NCBI RefSeq assembly: GCF_014784055.1
Contig: NZ_CP061813.1
Coordinates: 521,501-585,500 of the forward strand
DNA: 64,000 nt
Source of the DNA: Polaribacter haliotis
Lineage (GTDB): Bacteria > Bacteroidota > Bacteroidia > Flavobacteriales > Flavobacteriaceae
Reading direction: 5' to 3'
Shown piece after piece: positions 25,888 through 34,048 of the stretch (position 1 is its first letter; every line of letters begins with the position of its first letter). Under the pieces are notes generated by a model. That model was not told the DNA's origin, ran no database searches, and worked only from the letters and a program-made list of their open reading frames with translations. The position numbers and the translations under genes are program-made.

Positions 25888-26709
25888 CTAAAATGTATAT
25901 CGTAAACTAAGTCCTTGGTAATTTTCGCCATAAAAATTTTGATCCATAATTGGCTGAAAAGATAAAGCTTCATTCTTTTTTTTATGCAATTCAGGAATAT
26001 AATATCCTGCCAAAGCTCCTAAAGTGTATCCTAACATAACATCTGTTAAAAAATGCTGACCAGCTTGCATTCTGTAATAACCAACTGCTGCTGGTAAAAT
26101 AGCGGCTCCTGCATAAATATAAGGTATTGCACGTGAATCTGGATTAAAATCTTGATACACTTTTGCTGCAAAAAACGTGGCTGTTGCAGTTGCTGCAACA
26201 TGTCCAGAATAAAAAGATCTTGTGGCTGTAATGCTTTTTCGTTGTTCCAAAGGCGCATCAGTTCCATAAGTATAAGGTCGACTTCTATTAGATAAACCAG
26301 CAGTTATTGTAAATAATGCTGATGTTGTTGCCAAACTTTCTATATAAATTCCGAATAATTGACCAGAATGATTTCGTGTTTTTTTGTCTAATAATAATGC
26401 AAAAGGTGCCGCAAAAGAAAGTGCAAAAGGAATATCGCTAATTTTATTTGCATTTTCGGAATAGTTTCCTGCAACCCATCTATCAATAAAATTAATGTTG
26501 TCTTTCTGACTTCTAATCTGCGCTAAATCTGCATCTGAATAAGAATCTTTATTAGAAATAATTAGCAAACCACCTGCACTTGCAGCAAAAGCAGCGCCTG
26601 TCCAAATTCCATCACGTTTCCATTTCCATTCATATGGAGATGTGTTTTGTTGGGCAAATAAAATTTGTGATAATAATAGGAAAGTTAACAACGTTGTAAT
26701 AATTTTCAT
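25888..26709 (-). CDS. PAP2-superfamily phosphatase
   Basis: A 273-aa membrane phosphatase (type 2 phosphatidic acid phosphatase). Signal peptide 1-19. Motif 1 RSRP (142-145), motif 2 SFYSGH (165-170) and motif 3 R213-x5-H219-x3-D223 are complete; H170 and H219 are the expected catalytic histidines. Acts on lipid phosphates such as undecaprenyl or phosphatidyl phosphates, active site facing the periplasm. The C-terminal tail ends GLSLRYTF, an outer-membrane-strand-like ending. Own gene space on both sides. Confidence 0.9.
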   Translation of the reverse strand: MKIITTLLTFLLLSQILFAQQNTSPYEWKWKRDGIWTGAAFAASAGGLLIISNKDSYSDADLAQIRSQKDNINFIDRWVAGNYSENANKISDIPFALSFAAPFALLLDKKTRNHSGQLFGIYIESLATTSALFTITAGLSNRSRPYTYGTDAPLEQRKSITATRSFYSGHVAATATATFFAAKVYQDFNPDSRAIPYIYAGAAILPAAVGYYRMQAGQHFLTDVMLGYTLGALAGYYIPELHKKKNEALSFQPIMDQNFYGENYQGLSLRYTF

Positions 26710-26801
26710 AATTTTCTTTTTTACAAAGAAACCATGAATCTTAATTTTTCATTATCTCAAATAATTAAAATATTGACTCTATAAAGTAAATTGAAAGAGT
26801 T

Positions 26802-27800
26802 TTAATTCCCTTTTATTCTTTCCCACAAATCGAATACTAACTTTTTACCATCGCTTTTTTCTTTGGGTTCTTCTATAAAAAACGGAGTTCCATTTTCATC
26901 AACATTAATTTTATATTTGAAAACAAAATTGGTTGCATTTGGTTTTATACTTAATGCACCAAAGCGTAAATCGTTAAAATAAAGTGTATTATCTACTTTG
27001 TTAATTGTGTACCAACCTTTAGAAATCGCAATCATTCTTTTCATTTTAGGATGATTTTTCAATTCTCCCAACAACTCATGATTCTTTGGATACTTAGAAA
27101 ACTGAATTGGATTCTCATCAAAAAACGAAGAATAACCTATTAAAAAAGCGTCTTCGGTTTCGATATTTGCAGTCCATAAAATAGTATTTAAAGGAGCAGG
27201 TTTTGTTTCAATATTTAGATAGGAAATATTTTGAGAAGCAAGTTCTTTGGTGAATTTTTGATACGAAATTCCTTTCAAAATTAAAGTAAGTATTAAATAA
27301 GAACTACTAATTATCAACCCTAAATTATTGTACGAACGTCTTTTTTTAGATTCCTTTTTTTGAAGCATTGCTAAAATCAATAAAACTAAAAAAGGAATTG
27401 TATATAGAGGATCAATAACAAACACGTTTTTAAAAGCCAAACGAATATCTAAAGGCCAAAATAGTTGGGTTCCCCAAGTTGTTTGCGCGTCTAAAATGGG
27501 ATGTGTAACAAAAGCCAAAAAGAATAATAGCACCCAGTTTTTGAAATTTTTATACTTTTCGTATTTCGTAACAATAAAAGCAAAAATAGGAGCAAAGACT
27601 ACAGAAAATAAGATGGAATGTGTAAATCCTCGATGAATTTCTAAAGCTGTTACTGTGTCCGTAAAATAAGAAGCAACAACATCAAAATCTGGTATTGTGC
27701 CAGCAATTGCCCCATATAACATGGCTTTATTACCAATTTTTCTTCCTAAAACAGCTTCCCCAACTGCAGCTCCTAAAACTATTTGAGTTAACGAATCCAA
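26802..27800 (-). CDS. YdjM/DUF457-type membrane-bound metal-dependent hydrolase
   Basis: A 332-aa membrane protein. The signature of the family is present: MDSLTQIVLGAAVGEAVLG, PDFD (37-40), HRGFTHS (56-62) and THPILDAQTTWGTQLFWP (from 99, with H100 and D104). Four or more transmembrane helices in the first 190 residues, then a soluble C-terminal domain of unknown role. Named hydrolase by similarity only; substrate unknown. The upstream SDR gene ends 29 bp before it on the same strand. Confidence 0.88.
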   Translation of the reverse strand: MDSLTQIVLGAAVGEAVLGRKIGNKAMLYGAIAGTIPDFDVVASYFTDTVTALEIHRGFTHSILFSVVFAPIFAFIVTKYEKYKNFKNWVLLFFLAFVTHPILDAQTTWGTQLFWPLDIRLAFKNVFVIDPLYTIPFLVLLILAMLQKKESKKRRSYNNLGLIISSSYLILTLILKGISYQKFTKELASQNISYLNIETKPAPLNTILWTANIETEDAFLIGYSSFFDENPIQFSKYPKNHELLGELKNHPKMKRMIAISKGWYTINKVDNTLYFNDLRFGALSIKPNATNFVFKYKINVDENGTPFFIEEPKEKSDGKKLVFDLWERIKGN

Positions 27801-27829
27801 TTTTATTTATTTTTCCGATTTTTAAATTA

Positions 27830-28945
27830 CTAGTAACTCTTCACAAACCTTTTTTCTACTGAAAAGTGAATCAAATTCATAAAATTATCATGAACACCTA
27901 AAGTAGCATCTAATTTTAATTGATGTATCAACTTTAAAATTAAATCGGGTTTGTATTGTAAATCTGGTACAGAAATGTATTTCTCAAATATATCACCCAA
28001 AGTTTTATAATAGAGATTTTCAAAAGCATTTAAGTTTGCTGGTTTTTCGTAAACATATTCATAAGAATTGATATTAAAAGCTTCTAAAACCTCACCAACA
28101 TAATTTTTATGTAGTATTTGTGTTGGGTTGATAATGTTTAATTCTTTGATATCAGGATTCAGAAAAGCATACAAAACAGCTTTGGAAACGAAATCTACAG
28201 GAACGATATTTAGGCCACTTTTCTTATCAATCCAAATTCTAAAATTTTCGATAGATTTATTAGCATATTTAGCTAAAAACATTGGCCATGCATAAAAAAC
28301 ATCAAACTTTGGGGTTTCAAAAAAAGGTTTGTCAATTAAACGACCACAAATAATACTAGGTCTTAATATTTGAGATTCTATATTATTAGTTACACAGAAT
28401 TCTTTTACAAATTTTTCGCATTCATATTTAGATTGTTCATAAGGATTTCTAAATTTAGAAACCTTATAATTCCCAATTTCATCATTTACCTTTTCATGCT
28501 GAATTCCAAAAGAATATGCTGTACTTATGTATAGAAAACGGTTTACTTTTTCTGGTAAATTATCTAAAAGACGTTTCGTAACCAGATAATTCTGGGTATG
28601 TACTACTTCTTTAGAAACATTCGTATTTAACAAACTTGTAGAGCCAGCACAATGTATAACAGTATCGAAATTATATTTTTCTAAAGTGTTTTTTGTGATG
28701 TTGGCTAAATCGTCAGAAATAACCGTTATTTTTTCTAAACAAGCTTCAAGAGTAAAATCATTTAAAAAATGTGGACGAGAAGCATCTTTTAAAATTTTAA
28801 TTAATCGCTGTTCTGCAGATTCTTTATTATTTCTAATAATTAAAAAAAGATGATTTACAGTTTTCTCTACAATCGATTTATGTAGCCATTCAAATAGAAT
28901 ATGACTTCCAAGAATTCCTGTACCCCCTGTTAATAAACAATTCAT
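27830..28945 (-). CDS. SDR-family NAD(P)-dependent protein, acyl-reductase-like (NAD_binding_4)
   Basis: A 371-aa extended short-chain dehydrogenase. Rossmann motif TGGTGILG (6-13) and catalytic Y169-x3-K173 (PYEQSK). Regions such as VIHCAGSTSLL, FLYISTAYSFG and QILRPSIICG follow the pattern of the male-sterility/fatty-acyl reductase-like domain also found in thioester reductases. Substrate unknown. A terminator separates it from gcvT upstream; downstream is the DUF457 gene. Confidence 0.82.
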   Translation of the reverse strand: MNCLLTGGTGILGSHILFEWLHKSIVEKTVNHLFLIIRNNKESAEQRLIKILKDASRPHFLNDFTLEACLEKITVISDDLANITKNTLEKYNFDTVIHCAGSTSLLNTNVSKEVVHTQNYLVTKRLLDNLPEKVNRFLYISTAYSFGIQHEKVNDEIGNYKVSKFRNPYEQSKYECEKFVKEFCVTNNIESQILRPSIICGRLIDKPFFETPKFDVFYAWPMFLAKYANKSIENFRIWIDKKSGLNIVPVDFVSKAVLYAFLNPDIKELNIINPTQILHKNYVGEVLEAFNINSYEYVYEKPANLNAFENLYYKTLGDIFEKYISVPDLQYKPDLILKLIHQLKLDATLGVHDNFMNLIHFSVEKRFVKSY

Positions 28946-28961
28946 ATTTGCTTTTAAAATA

Positions 28962-28986
28962 AAAACCTCACAAAATGTGAGGTTTT
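28962..28986 (-). terminator. Terminator of gcvT
   Basis: Perfect 10-bp stem aaaacctcac / gtgaggtttt with a 5-nt loop, followed on the minus strand by T's. Confidence 0.85.
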
Positions 28987-28999
28987 AAATGTATCTAAT

Positions 29000-30085
29000 T
29001 TATCCTTTATAAAAAGGTAACTTTACGATTGTTGCAGGAATCGCTTTTTTACGAACCTGAATATGAATTTGTGTTCCAGATTTTGCAAAAAGAGTAGGAA
29101 CATAACCCATTCCAATTCCTTTCTGTAAACAAGGACTCATCGTTCCTGAAGTTACATTTCCAATTACATTTCCATTTCCATCTACAATATCGTAACCTTG
29201 TCTTGGAATTCCTCTTTCGTCCAATTCAAAAGCCACTAAACGTCTTTCTGGTTTGTGTTCTTTTTCTTTGGCTAAAGCTTCGTGATTTACAAAATCTTTC
29301 GTAAATTTAGTAATCCAGCTTAAACCAGCCTCAATTGGCGAAGTTGTATCGTCAATATCATTTCCATATAAACAATAACCCATTTCTAAACGCAAAGTGT
29401 CTCTTGCTGCCAAACCAATTGGTTTTATTCCGAATTCTGCTCCAGCTTCAAAAACTTTTTCCCAGATTTGTTCTACTTCAGAATTTTTACAATAAATCTC
29501 AAATCCTCCTGAACCAGTATAACCTGTTGCAGAAATAATTACATGTTCAATTCCTGCAAAATCTCCCACTTTAAATTTATAAAAAGGAATATCTGCCAAA
29601 TCTAAAGAAGACAAAGATTGCATGGCATCAATTGCTTTTGGGCCTTGAATTGCTAACAAAGAATAATCTTCTGATAAATCTTTTAAATCGGCCTTAAATT
29701 CTTCATTATAAGAAGAAATCCAGTTCCAATCTTTTTCGATATTAGAAGCATTTACAACTAATAAATACTGATTCTCCTTAATTCTATAACAAATTAAATC
29801 ATCTACAATTCCGTTTTCGGTATTCGGAAAACAGCTATATTGAGCATCGCCAATTTCTAATTTAGAAGCGTCGTTAGATGTTACTTTCTGAATTAAAGCC
29901 AACGCATTTTCACCAGAAACTAAAAACTCTCCCATGTGACTTACATCAAAAACCCCAACAGATTCCCTTACTGTTAAATGTTCTGCTGTAACGCCTTCAT
30001 ATTGAACTGGCATATTATAACCAGCAAAAGGAACCATTTTTGCTCCTAAACTTTCGTGAATTGAGTGTAATGCTATATTTTTCAT
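29000..30085 (-). CDS. gcvT: Aminomethyltransferase (glycine cleavage T protein)
   Basis: A 361-aa folate-dependent enzyme that takes the aminomethyl group from lipoylated H protein and forms methylene-tetrahydrofolate and ammonia. Diagnostic stretches: [35 protein letters not shown] region, [26 protein letters not shown], and the C-terminal [22 protein letters not shown] start it at 30085 ([20 protein letters not shown]); an in-frame start 19 codons upstream gives an extension unlike the family. Other gcv genes are not in the window. Confidence 0.96.
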   Translation of the reverse strand: MKNIALHSIHESLGAKMVPFAGYNMPVQYEGVTAEHLTVRESVGVFDVSHMGEFLVSGENALALIQKVTSNDASKLEIGDAQYSCFPNTENGIVDDLICYRIKENQYLLVVNASNIEKDWNWISSYNEEFKADLKDLSEDYSLLAIQGPKAIDAMQSLSSLDLADIPFYKFKVGDFAGIEHVIISATGYTGSGGFEIYCKNSEVEQIWEKVFEAGAEFGIKPIGLAARDTLRLEMGYCLYGNDIDDTTSPIEAGLSWITKFTKDFVNHEALAKEKEHKPERRLVAFELDERGIPRQGYDIVDGNGNVIGNVTSGTMSPCLQKGIGMGYVPTLFAKSGTQIHIQVRKKAIPATIVKLPFYKG

Positions 30086-30218
30086 TGATAGAATTGTTAA
30101 ATTTTCAGCTAAATTATTGAAAAATTCGCAATTATCCACCACTAATTTTTTGTTAATATTCTAAACTCGAAAAATAAATAATAGTACTTTTGATAAAACA
30201 TTTTCTAATTGATAAATA

Positions 30219-30440
30219 ATGAGCAAAGAGCAACCCAACAATCCAATGCATGGCATAAAATTGGCAACAATTGTAGAGCAACTTTTTAAAGAATATGGTT
30301 GGGAAGAATTAGGAGATATTTTAAATATAAACGCTTTCAAAAATAACCCAACTTATAAATCGAGTTTAAAATTTTTAAGAACCACACCTTGGGCAAGAGA
30401 AAAAGTAGAGAAATTTTACGAAAAAAATATGCTTGATTAA
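30219..30440 (+). CDS. VF530 (DUF2132) family small DNA-binding-fold protein
   Basis: A 73-aa protein almost entirely made of the VF530 domain: NNPMHGIKLATIVEQL, YGWEELGDILNINAF and SSLKFLRTTPWAREKVE. The family has a double-stranded-DNA-binding-like fold and no settled function. A TACTTTTG box (30185-30192) lies 26 bp upstream. Divergent from gcvT. Confidence 0.92.
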   Translation: MSKEQPNNPMHGIKLATIVEQLFKEYGWEELGDILNINAFKNNPTYKSSLKFLRTTPWAREKVEKFYEKNMLD

Positions 30441-30446
30441 TTTTTT

Positions 30447-30545
30447 ATGGAGCTATTTCCTGCTTTCACTACTCGCTTTTTTTGCATAAAAAATGCAAAA
30501 AAGAGCTCAAACAAACCGTTCAATCAGGGCTAGAACTTTTGCCAG
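30447..30545 (+). repeat. Structured intergenic sequence resembling a recurrent flavobacterial repeat
   Basis: A non-coding block beginning gagctatttcctgctttc and ending caatcagggctag, with a central hairpin 30475-30506 (gctttttttgcat / atgcaaaaaagagc). Blocks with this layout, as I remember them, recur between genes in Flavobacteriaceae. No second copy is in this window. Could also serve as terminator for the VF530 gene. Confidence 0.45.
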
Positions 30546-30550
30546 CTATA

Positions 30551-31363
30551 TTACTGTTTGAAATAAGTAAATTTAAATAGGGCAATAGTTTTGCCTTTTT
30601 TTGAGAGATATTCTATTCTTTCAACTAATCCATTTTCTAGTTTAGTTTCTATTCTTTTACCGTTTTTTTCTGAAAATATAGTGATACCATATAAGTATGA
30701 AGTCCTAGTTTCATAAATTTTATCAATTTCTTTATTATCTTTTTTACAAGTATATGAAATAATCTTTCCTTGTTCATTTTTTGATGTTAAACAATTTCCA
30801 ATTTTAAAATGTTTAAAAGATTCTGTAATTAATAAATTACCATCTTGATCATATTTTTTCCTATAATTTAAATTTCCATCTCCATTATAAAACCATTTTA
30901 TAGCTTTAAACTTTTCACCATCTTTTACTCTATATAAAATACTATCATTTAATTTTATATCTCTTATCCAAATAGATTCATGCAAAGTATCTCCTAGTTT
31001 ATTTATTTGCATTCTTCTAATATATCTAGCTTCAGGGTCTTTAATTGTAACAAAGGTATATTTTAAATTTCCTGATTTATCAGTTTTTCTTTCAGTTTTA
31101 GTAAGTCCATCTTCTGAAAATCTATTTTTAGACTCTGATTTTAATGAACCATCAGTATTAAAGGTTTTAAAGAGAATATTATTACCATGTTCGTCATATT
31201 TTATTGTATGATAAGACTGTTTTACCAAAGAACCATTTTTATACTGAAAGCCTTCAATTATCTTTTTTGTAATTTTATTTTTAATCAATAAATCTTGCTC
31301 ATTATTTTGAGAAAAAATATTTATAAATGAAAGTAAAAATAAAAAAGTGATTAAATGTTTCAT
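30551..31363 (-). CDS. Secreted protein with YD/RHS-like antigenic repeats, function unknown
   Basis: A 270-aa exported protein, signal peptide 1-18 ending FSQ. The rest is rich in short beta units of the form KYDEHGN, FNTDGSLKSES, FSEDGLTKTE, YNGDGNLNYRKKYDQDGNLLITE, the toxin_YwqK/MORN-like antirepeat pattern. No catalytic residues can be named. It ends 4 bp before the topB stop region on the same strand (gap 31364-31367), so it starts just downstream of topB and may be co-transcribed. Role unknown. Confidence 0.6.
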   Translation of the reverse strand: MKHLITFLFLLSFINIFSQNNEQDLLIKNKITKKIIEGFQYKNGSLVKQSYHTIKYDEHGNNILFKTFNTDGSLKSESKNRFSEDGLTKTERKTDKSGNLKYTFVTIKDPEARYIRRMQINKLGDTLHESIWIRDIKLNDSILYRVKDGEKFKAIKWFYNGDGNLNYRKKYDQDGNLLITESFKHFKIGNCLTSKNEQGKIISYTCKKDNKEIDKIYETRTSYLYGITIFSEKNGKRIETKLENGLVERIEYLSKKGKTIALFKFTYFKQ

Positions 31364-31367
31364 ATTA

Positions 31368-33710
31368 TCAATTATTTAATATTTTAATAACCAATTCTTT
31401 CGTCAAAGGTTTACCATTGGCAATTTTCTTAATATTATCAAACGTAAAAACAAAATCACAACCCATTTTATAATCTGAACAACCATAAGCAGTTTTTCCT
31501 TTTAAAATAGTTCCTTTTTTACATTTTGGACATGCAATTTTATCACTTTCATTTCGACCTTGTGGAGAAATCTCACTCTTTTTCGCAATAACTTCTTTTT
31601 TTGGCTCTAATTTTAAAGCAAAATTATCATCAAAACGAATCAATCCATCTACTTTACCAGCATCGGTTTTAAAACCTTTTAGATTTGTTGTACAACCTTT
31701 ATCAATCAAACGAATTAACTGATTTTCAGAAATTTTTTTTCCGTAAACTTCAAACGGAATTTTTAAATCGCAATTATTTTTATATTCAGAACAACCAAAA
31801 GCAGAAGATCCTTTTAATAATTGTCCTTTTTTACATTTTGGACACGTTTTTCCTGCTACTTGTTTTGATTTTGCAGGTTTTTTTGTTTTTGAATTGGTAG
31901 TTTGTTTTTCTTCCTTTGCAGTTGCGTTAGAAGAAATTCGCTTTTTAGAAGTATTAGAACGCACTTCATACACCAATTCATCCACCATTTTTTTCATATT
32001 ATTTATGAAAGTTCCAGCATTGAATTCTCCACGTTCAATTTCTTTTAAACGTTTTTCCCAACGACCCGTTAATTCAGCAGATTTTAATAATTCATTGTCA
32101 ATAATATTAATTAAATCGATTCCAGTTTGCGTTGGTAAAACGAGCTTTTTCTTACGTTCTATATATTTTCTTCTAAATAAAGTTTCAATAATACTTGCTC
32201 GAGTAGAAGGTCTTCCAATTCCGTTTTCTTTCATTAATTCGCGCATTTCATCATCATCTACTTGCTTTCCTGCAGTTTCCATGGCGCGTAATAAACTGGC
32301 TTCTGTAAAATTTCTTGGTGGTTTTGTTTCTTTTTCTAAAAACGAAGGTTCATGTGGCCCTTTTTCACCTTTTACAAAAGATGGTAAAATAGCTTGAGCG
32401 TTTAATTCTTTTTTTGCCTTACTTTCTTCCGTTTCAAAAGCAACTCGCCAACCTTTGGTTAGAATTTCTTTTCCGGTTGTTTTAAATGGAACATCAGAAG
32501 CTTTTCCAATAACAGAAGTGTTAGAAACATCAGAATCTGGATAGAAAACTCCAATAAATCTTCTGGTAATGATGTCATAAACTTGTTGCTGATTGTATTG
32601 CAAATTGCCCTGAATTCCAGTAGGAATAATTGCATGGTGATCTGTAACTTTTTTATCATCAAAAACACGTTTCGATTTCTTTATTTTCTTTCCTAAAAGT
32701 GGTTGCGTTAATTCGCTATAATTTGTCAGTTTCGACAAAATTCCGCCAATTTTTGGATATACATCATTTGGTAAAAAAGTAGTATCAACTCTTGGGTAAG
32801 TTACTACTTTCATCTCATATAACTTCTGAACCATTTTTAGTGTTTCATCCGCAGAAAATCCGAATTTATTATTACAATATACCTGTAAACCTGTTAAATC
32901 GAACAATTTAGGAGCGTATTCTTTACCTTTCTTTTTGGTAACAGAAACAATTTCAAAGTCAGATTGTGCTACTTTATCCGCTAAAACTTGTCCATCTTCT
33001 TGTTTAAGAAAACGACCATCTTCATAATTAAAAAGTGTATTTCTGTAGGTAGTTTGCAATTCCCAATAAGGTTGTGGTTTAAAATCTCGAATTTCCTCAA
33101 AACGAGTCACCAACATTGCAAGGGTAGGAGTTTGCACTCTTCCAACGGATAAAACTTGCTTGTAACCACCAAATTTTACGGTGTATAAACGCGTTGCATT
33201 CAAACCTAAAAGCCAATCTCCAATGGCTCTTGAAAATCCTGCATAATAGAGATTATCATATTGTTCAGCAGGTTTTAAATTGTTGAAACCTTCTTTTATG
33301 GCTTCTTCAGTTAAAGACGAAATCCATAATCTTTCTACTTTTCCTTTGTAATTACACTGGTTAATTACCCAACGCTGAATTAATTCTCCTTCTGTTCCTG
33401 CATCTCCACAATTAATTACAACATCTGCTTTTTCAAATAAACTTTTTACAATATTGAATTGTTTTCTAATACCTGCATCTCCAGTAACTTTTGTATCAAA
33501 ACGTTCTGGTAACATTGGTAAGTTGTTCAAATCCCAACTTTTCCAATGTGGTTTGTAATCTTTAGGTTCTAAAAGTGTGCATAAATGACCAAAAGTGTAG
33601 GTTACTGCATAGCCATTTCCTTCGTAGAAACCATCACGTTTTGTGTTGGCTCCCAGAATATTAGCAATTTCTCTTGCTACAGATGGTTTTTCGGCAATAC
33701 AGACTTTCAA
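31368..33710 (-). CDS. topB: Type IA DNA topoisomerase III with two zinc ribbons
   Basis: A 780-aa topoisomerase that relaxes or decatenates DNA through a 5'-phosphotyrosine. TOPRIM domain at 1-140 (MKVCIAEKPSVAREIA; DAGTEGEL), catalytic Y305 in TYPRVDTT, and NGIGRPSTRASIIETLFRR. After residue about 600 come two zinc ribbons of the form CPKCKKG...GCSxYKxxC, the second starting at residue 727. The linker just before it, EISPQGRNES (713-722), is encoded by a copy of the dispersed TCATTTCGA repeat, in frame. The gene is intact. Length fits plasmid-type/Bacteroidota TopB. Confidence 0.95.
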   Translation of the reverse strand: MKVCIAEKPSVAREIANILGANTKRDGFYEGNGYAVTYTFGHLCTLLEPKDYKPHWKSWDLNNLPMLPERFDTKVTGDAGIRKQFNIVKSLFEKADVVINCGDAGTEGELIQRWVINQCNYKGKVERLWISSLTEEAIKEGFNNLKPAEQYDNLYYAGFSRAIGDWLLGLNATRLYTVKFGGYKQVLSVGRVQTPTLAMLVTRFEEIRDFKPQPYWELQTTYRNTLFNYEDGRFLKQEDGQVLADKVAQSDFEIVSVTKKKGKEYAPKLFDLTGLQVYCNNKFGFSADETLKMVQKLYEMKVVTYPRVDTTFLPNDVYPKIGGILSKLTNYSELTQPLLGKKIKKSKRVFDDKKVTDHHAIIPTGIQGNLQYNQQQVYDIITRRFIGVFYPDSDVSNTSVIGKASDVPFKTTGKEILTKGWRVAFETEESKAKKELNAQAILPSFVKGEKGPHEPSFLEKETKPPRNFTEASLLRAMETAGKQVDDDEMRELMKENGIGRPSTRASIIETLFRRKYIERKKKLVLPTQTGIDLINIIDNELLKSAELTGRWEKRLKEIERGEFNAGTFINNMKKMVDELVYEVRSNTSKKRISSNATAKEEKQTTNSKTKKPAKSKQVAGKTCPKCKKGQLLKGSSAFGCSEYKNNCDLKIPFEVYGKKISENQLIRLIDKGCTTNLKGFKTDAGKVDGLIRFDDNFALKLEPKKEVIAKKSEISPQGRNESDKIACPKCKKGTILKGKTAYGCSDYKMGCDFVFTFDNIKKIANGKPLTKELVIKILNN
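31548..31574 (+). repeat. Dispersed TCATTTCGA...AATCTC repeat, copy 2 (inside topB)
   Basis: Core tcatttcgaccttgtgg followed by agaaatctc at 31549-31574. It lies in the topB linker between zinc ribbons; the minus-strand reading gives EISPQGRNES without disturbing the frame. Confidence 0.75.
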
Positions 33711-33792
33711 TGTTGAATAATTTTGTGAGTTCGAAATTAGTGAATTATTATATAATTAAAGATGTTCTTTTTGCGATTGTTAATAAAATAGA

Positions 33793-33823
33793 AGTCCTTC
33801 AGTTTCTTAAAACATGAAGGACT
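33793..33823 (-). terminator. Hairpin downstream of the 47-aa gene
   Basis: Stem agtccttca / tgaaggact, 13-nt loop, between the small gene and topB. The T run on the minus strand is interrupted, so termination strength is uncertain. Confidence 0.45.
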
Positions 33824-33884
33824 GAAATAGGAATTTGTATATTATTAATTAAGAGAATTTTTTGAATTGTAAATAGAATTTATA

Positions 33885-34028
33885 TCACTTTAATTTTGAA
33901 AGTTCTTTTTTCACATCTTCCCAAGAGAGTTTTTTCTTTTTAATTGATTCACTAACTTCTTGTTGTATTTCATTCTTTTGAGAATCAGTTAAGTCATCCC
34001 ATAAATCTGTTTTTTCTTTTTTACTCAT
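33885..34028 (-). CDS. 47-aa small protein downstream of tex, antitoxin-like
   Basis: A short reading frame MSKKEKTDLWDDL...WEDVKKELSKLK, 20 bp after the tex stop on the same strand. The composition is highly charged and helical, and the layout (W-D-x-L-x-x-x-Q-K-x-E-I, then a C-terminal WEDVxKEL) resembles short addiction-module antitoxin proteins, but no ParE/RelE-like toxin gene is adjacent. The codon pattern is regular and the start codon has an A-rich leader, so I think it is real; the antitoxin idea is weak. Confidence 0.55.
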   Translation of the reverse strand: MSKKEKTDLWDDLTDSQKNEIQQEVSESIKKKKLSWEDVKKELSKLK

Positions 34029-34048
34029 GTTTAAAGATAATAAAAATT

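Noticed and set aside
30086..30142. N-terminal extension of GcvT
   Set aside because: Nineteen residues upstream of the family start without similarity; ATG at 30085 preferred.
31894..32397. 167-aa frame on the plus strand inside topB
   Set aside because: Lies antisense to the conserved topoisomerase coding sequence and has no family pattern; shadow frame.
33885..34028. Toxin-antitoxin pair at the small gene
   Set aside because: No toxin-sized frame with a ParE/RelE pattern lies within 150 bp on either side.
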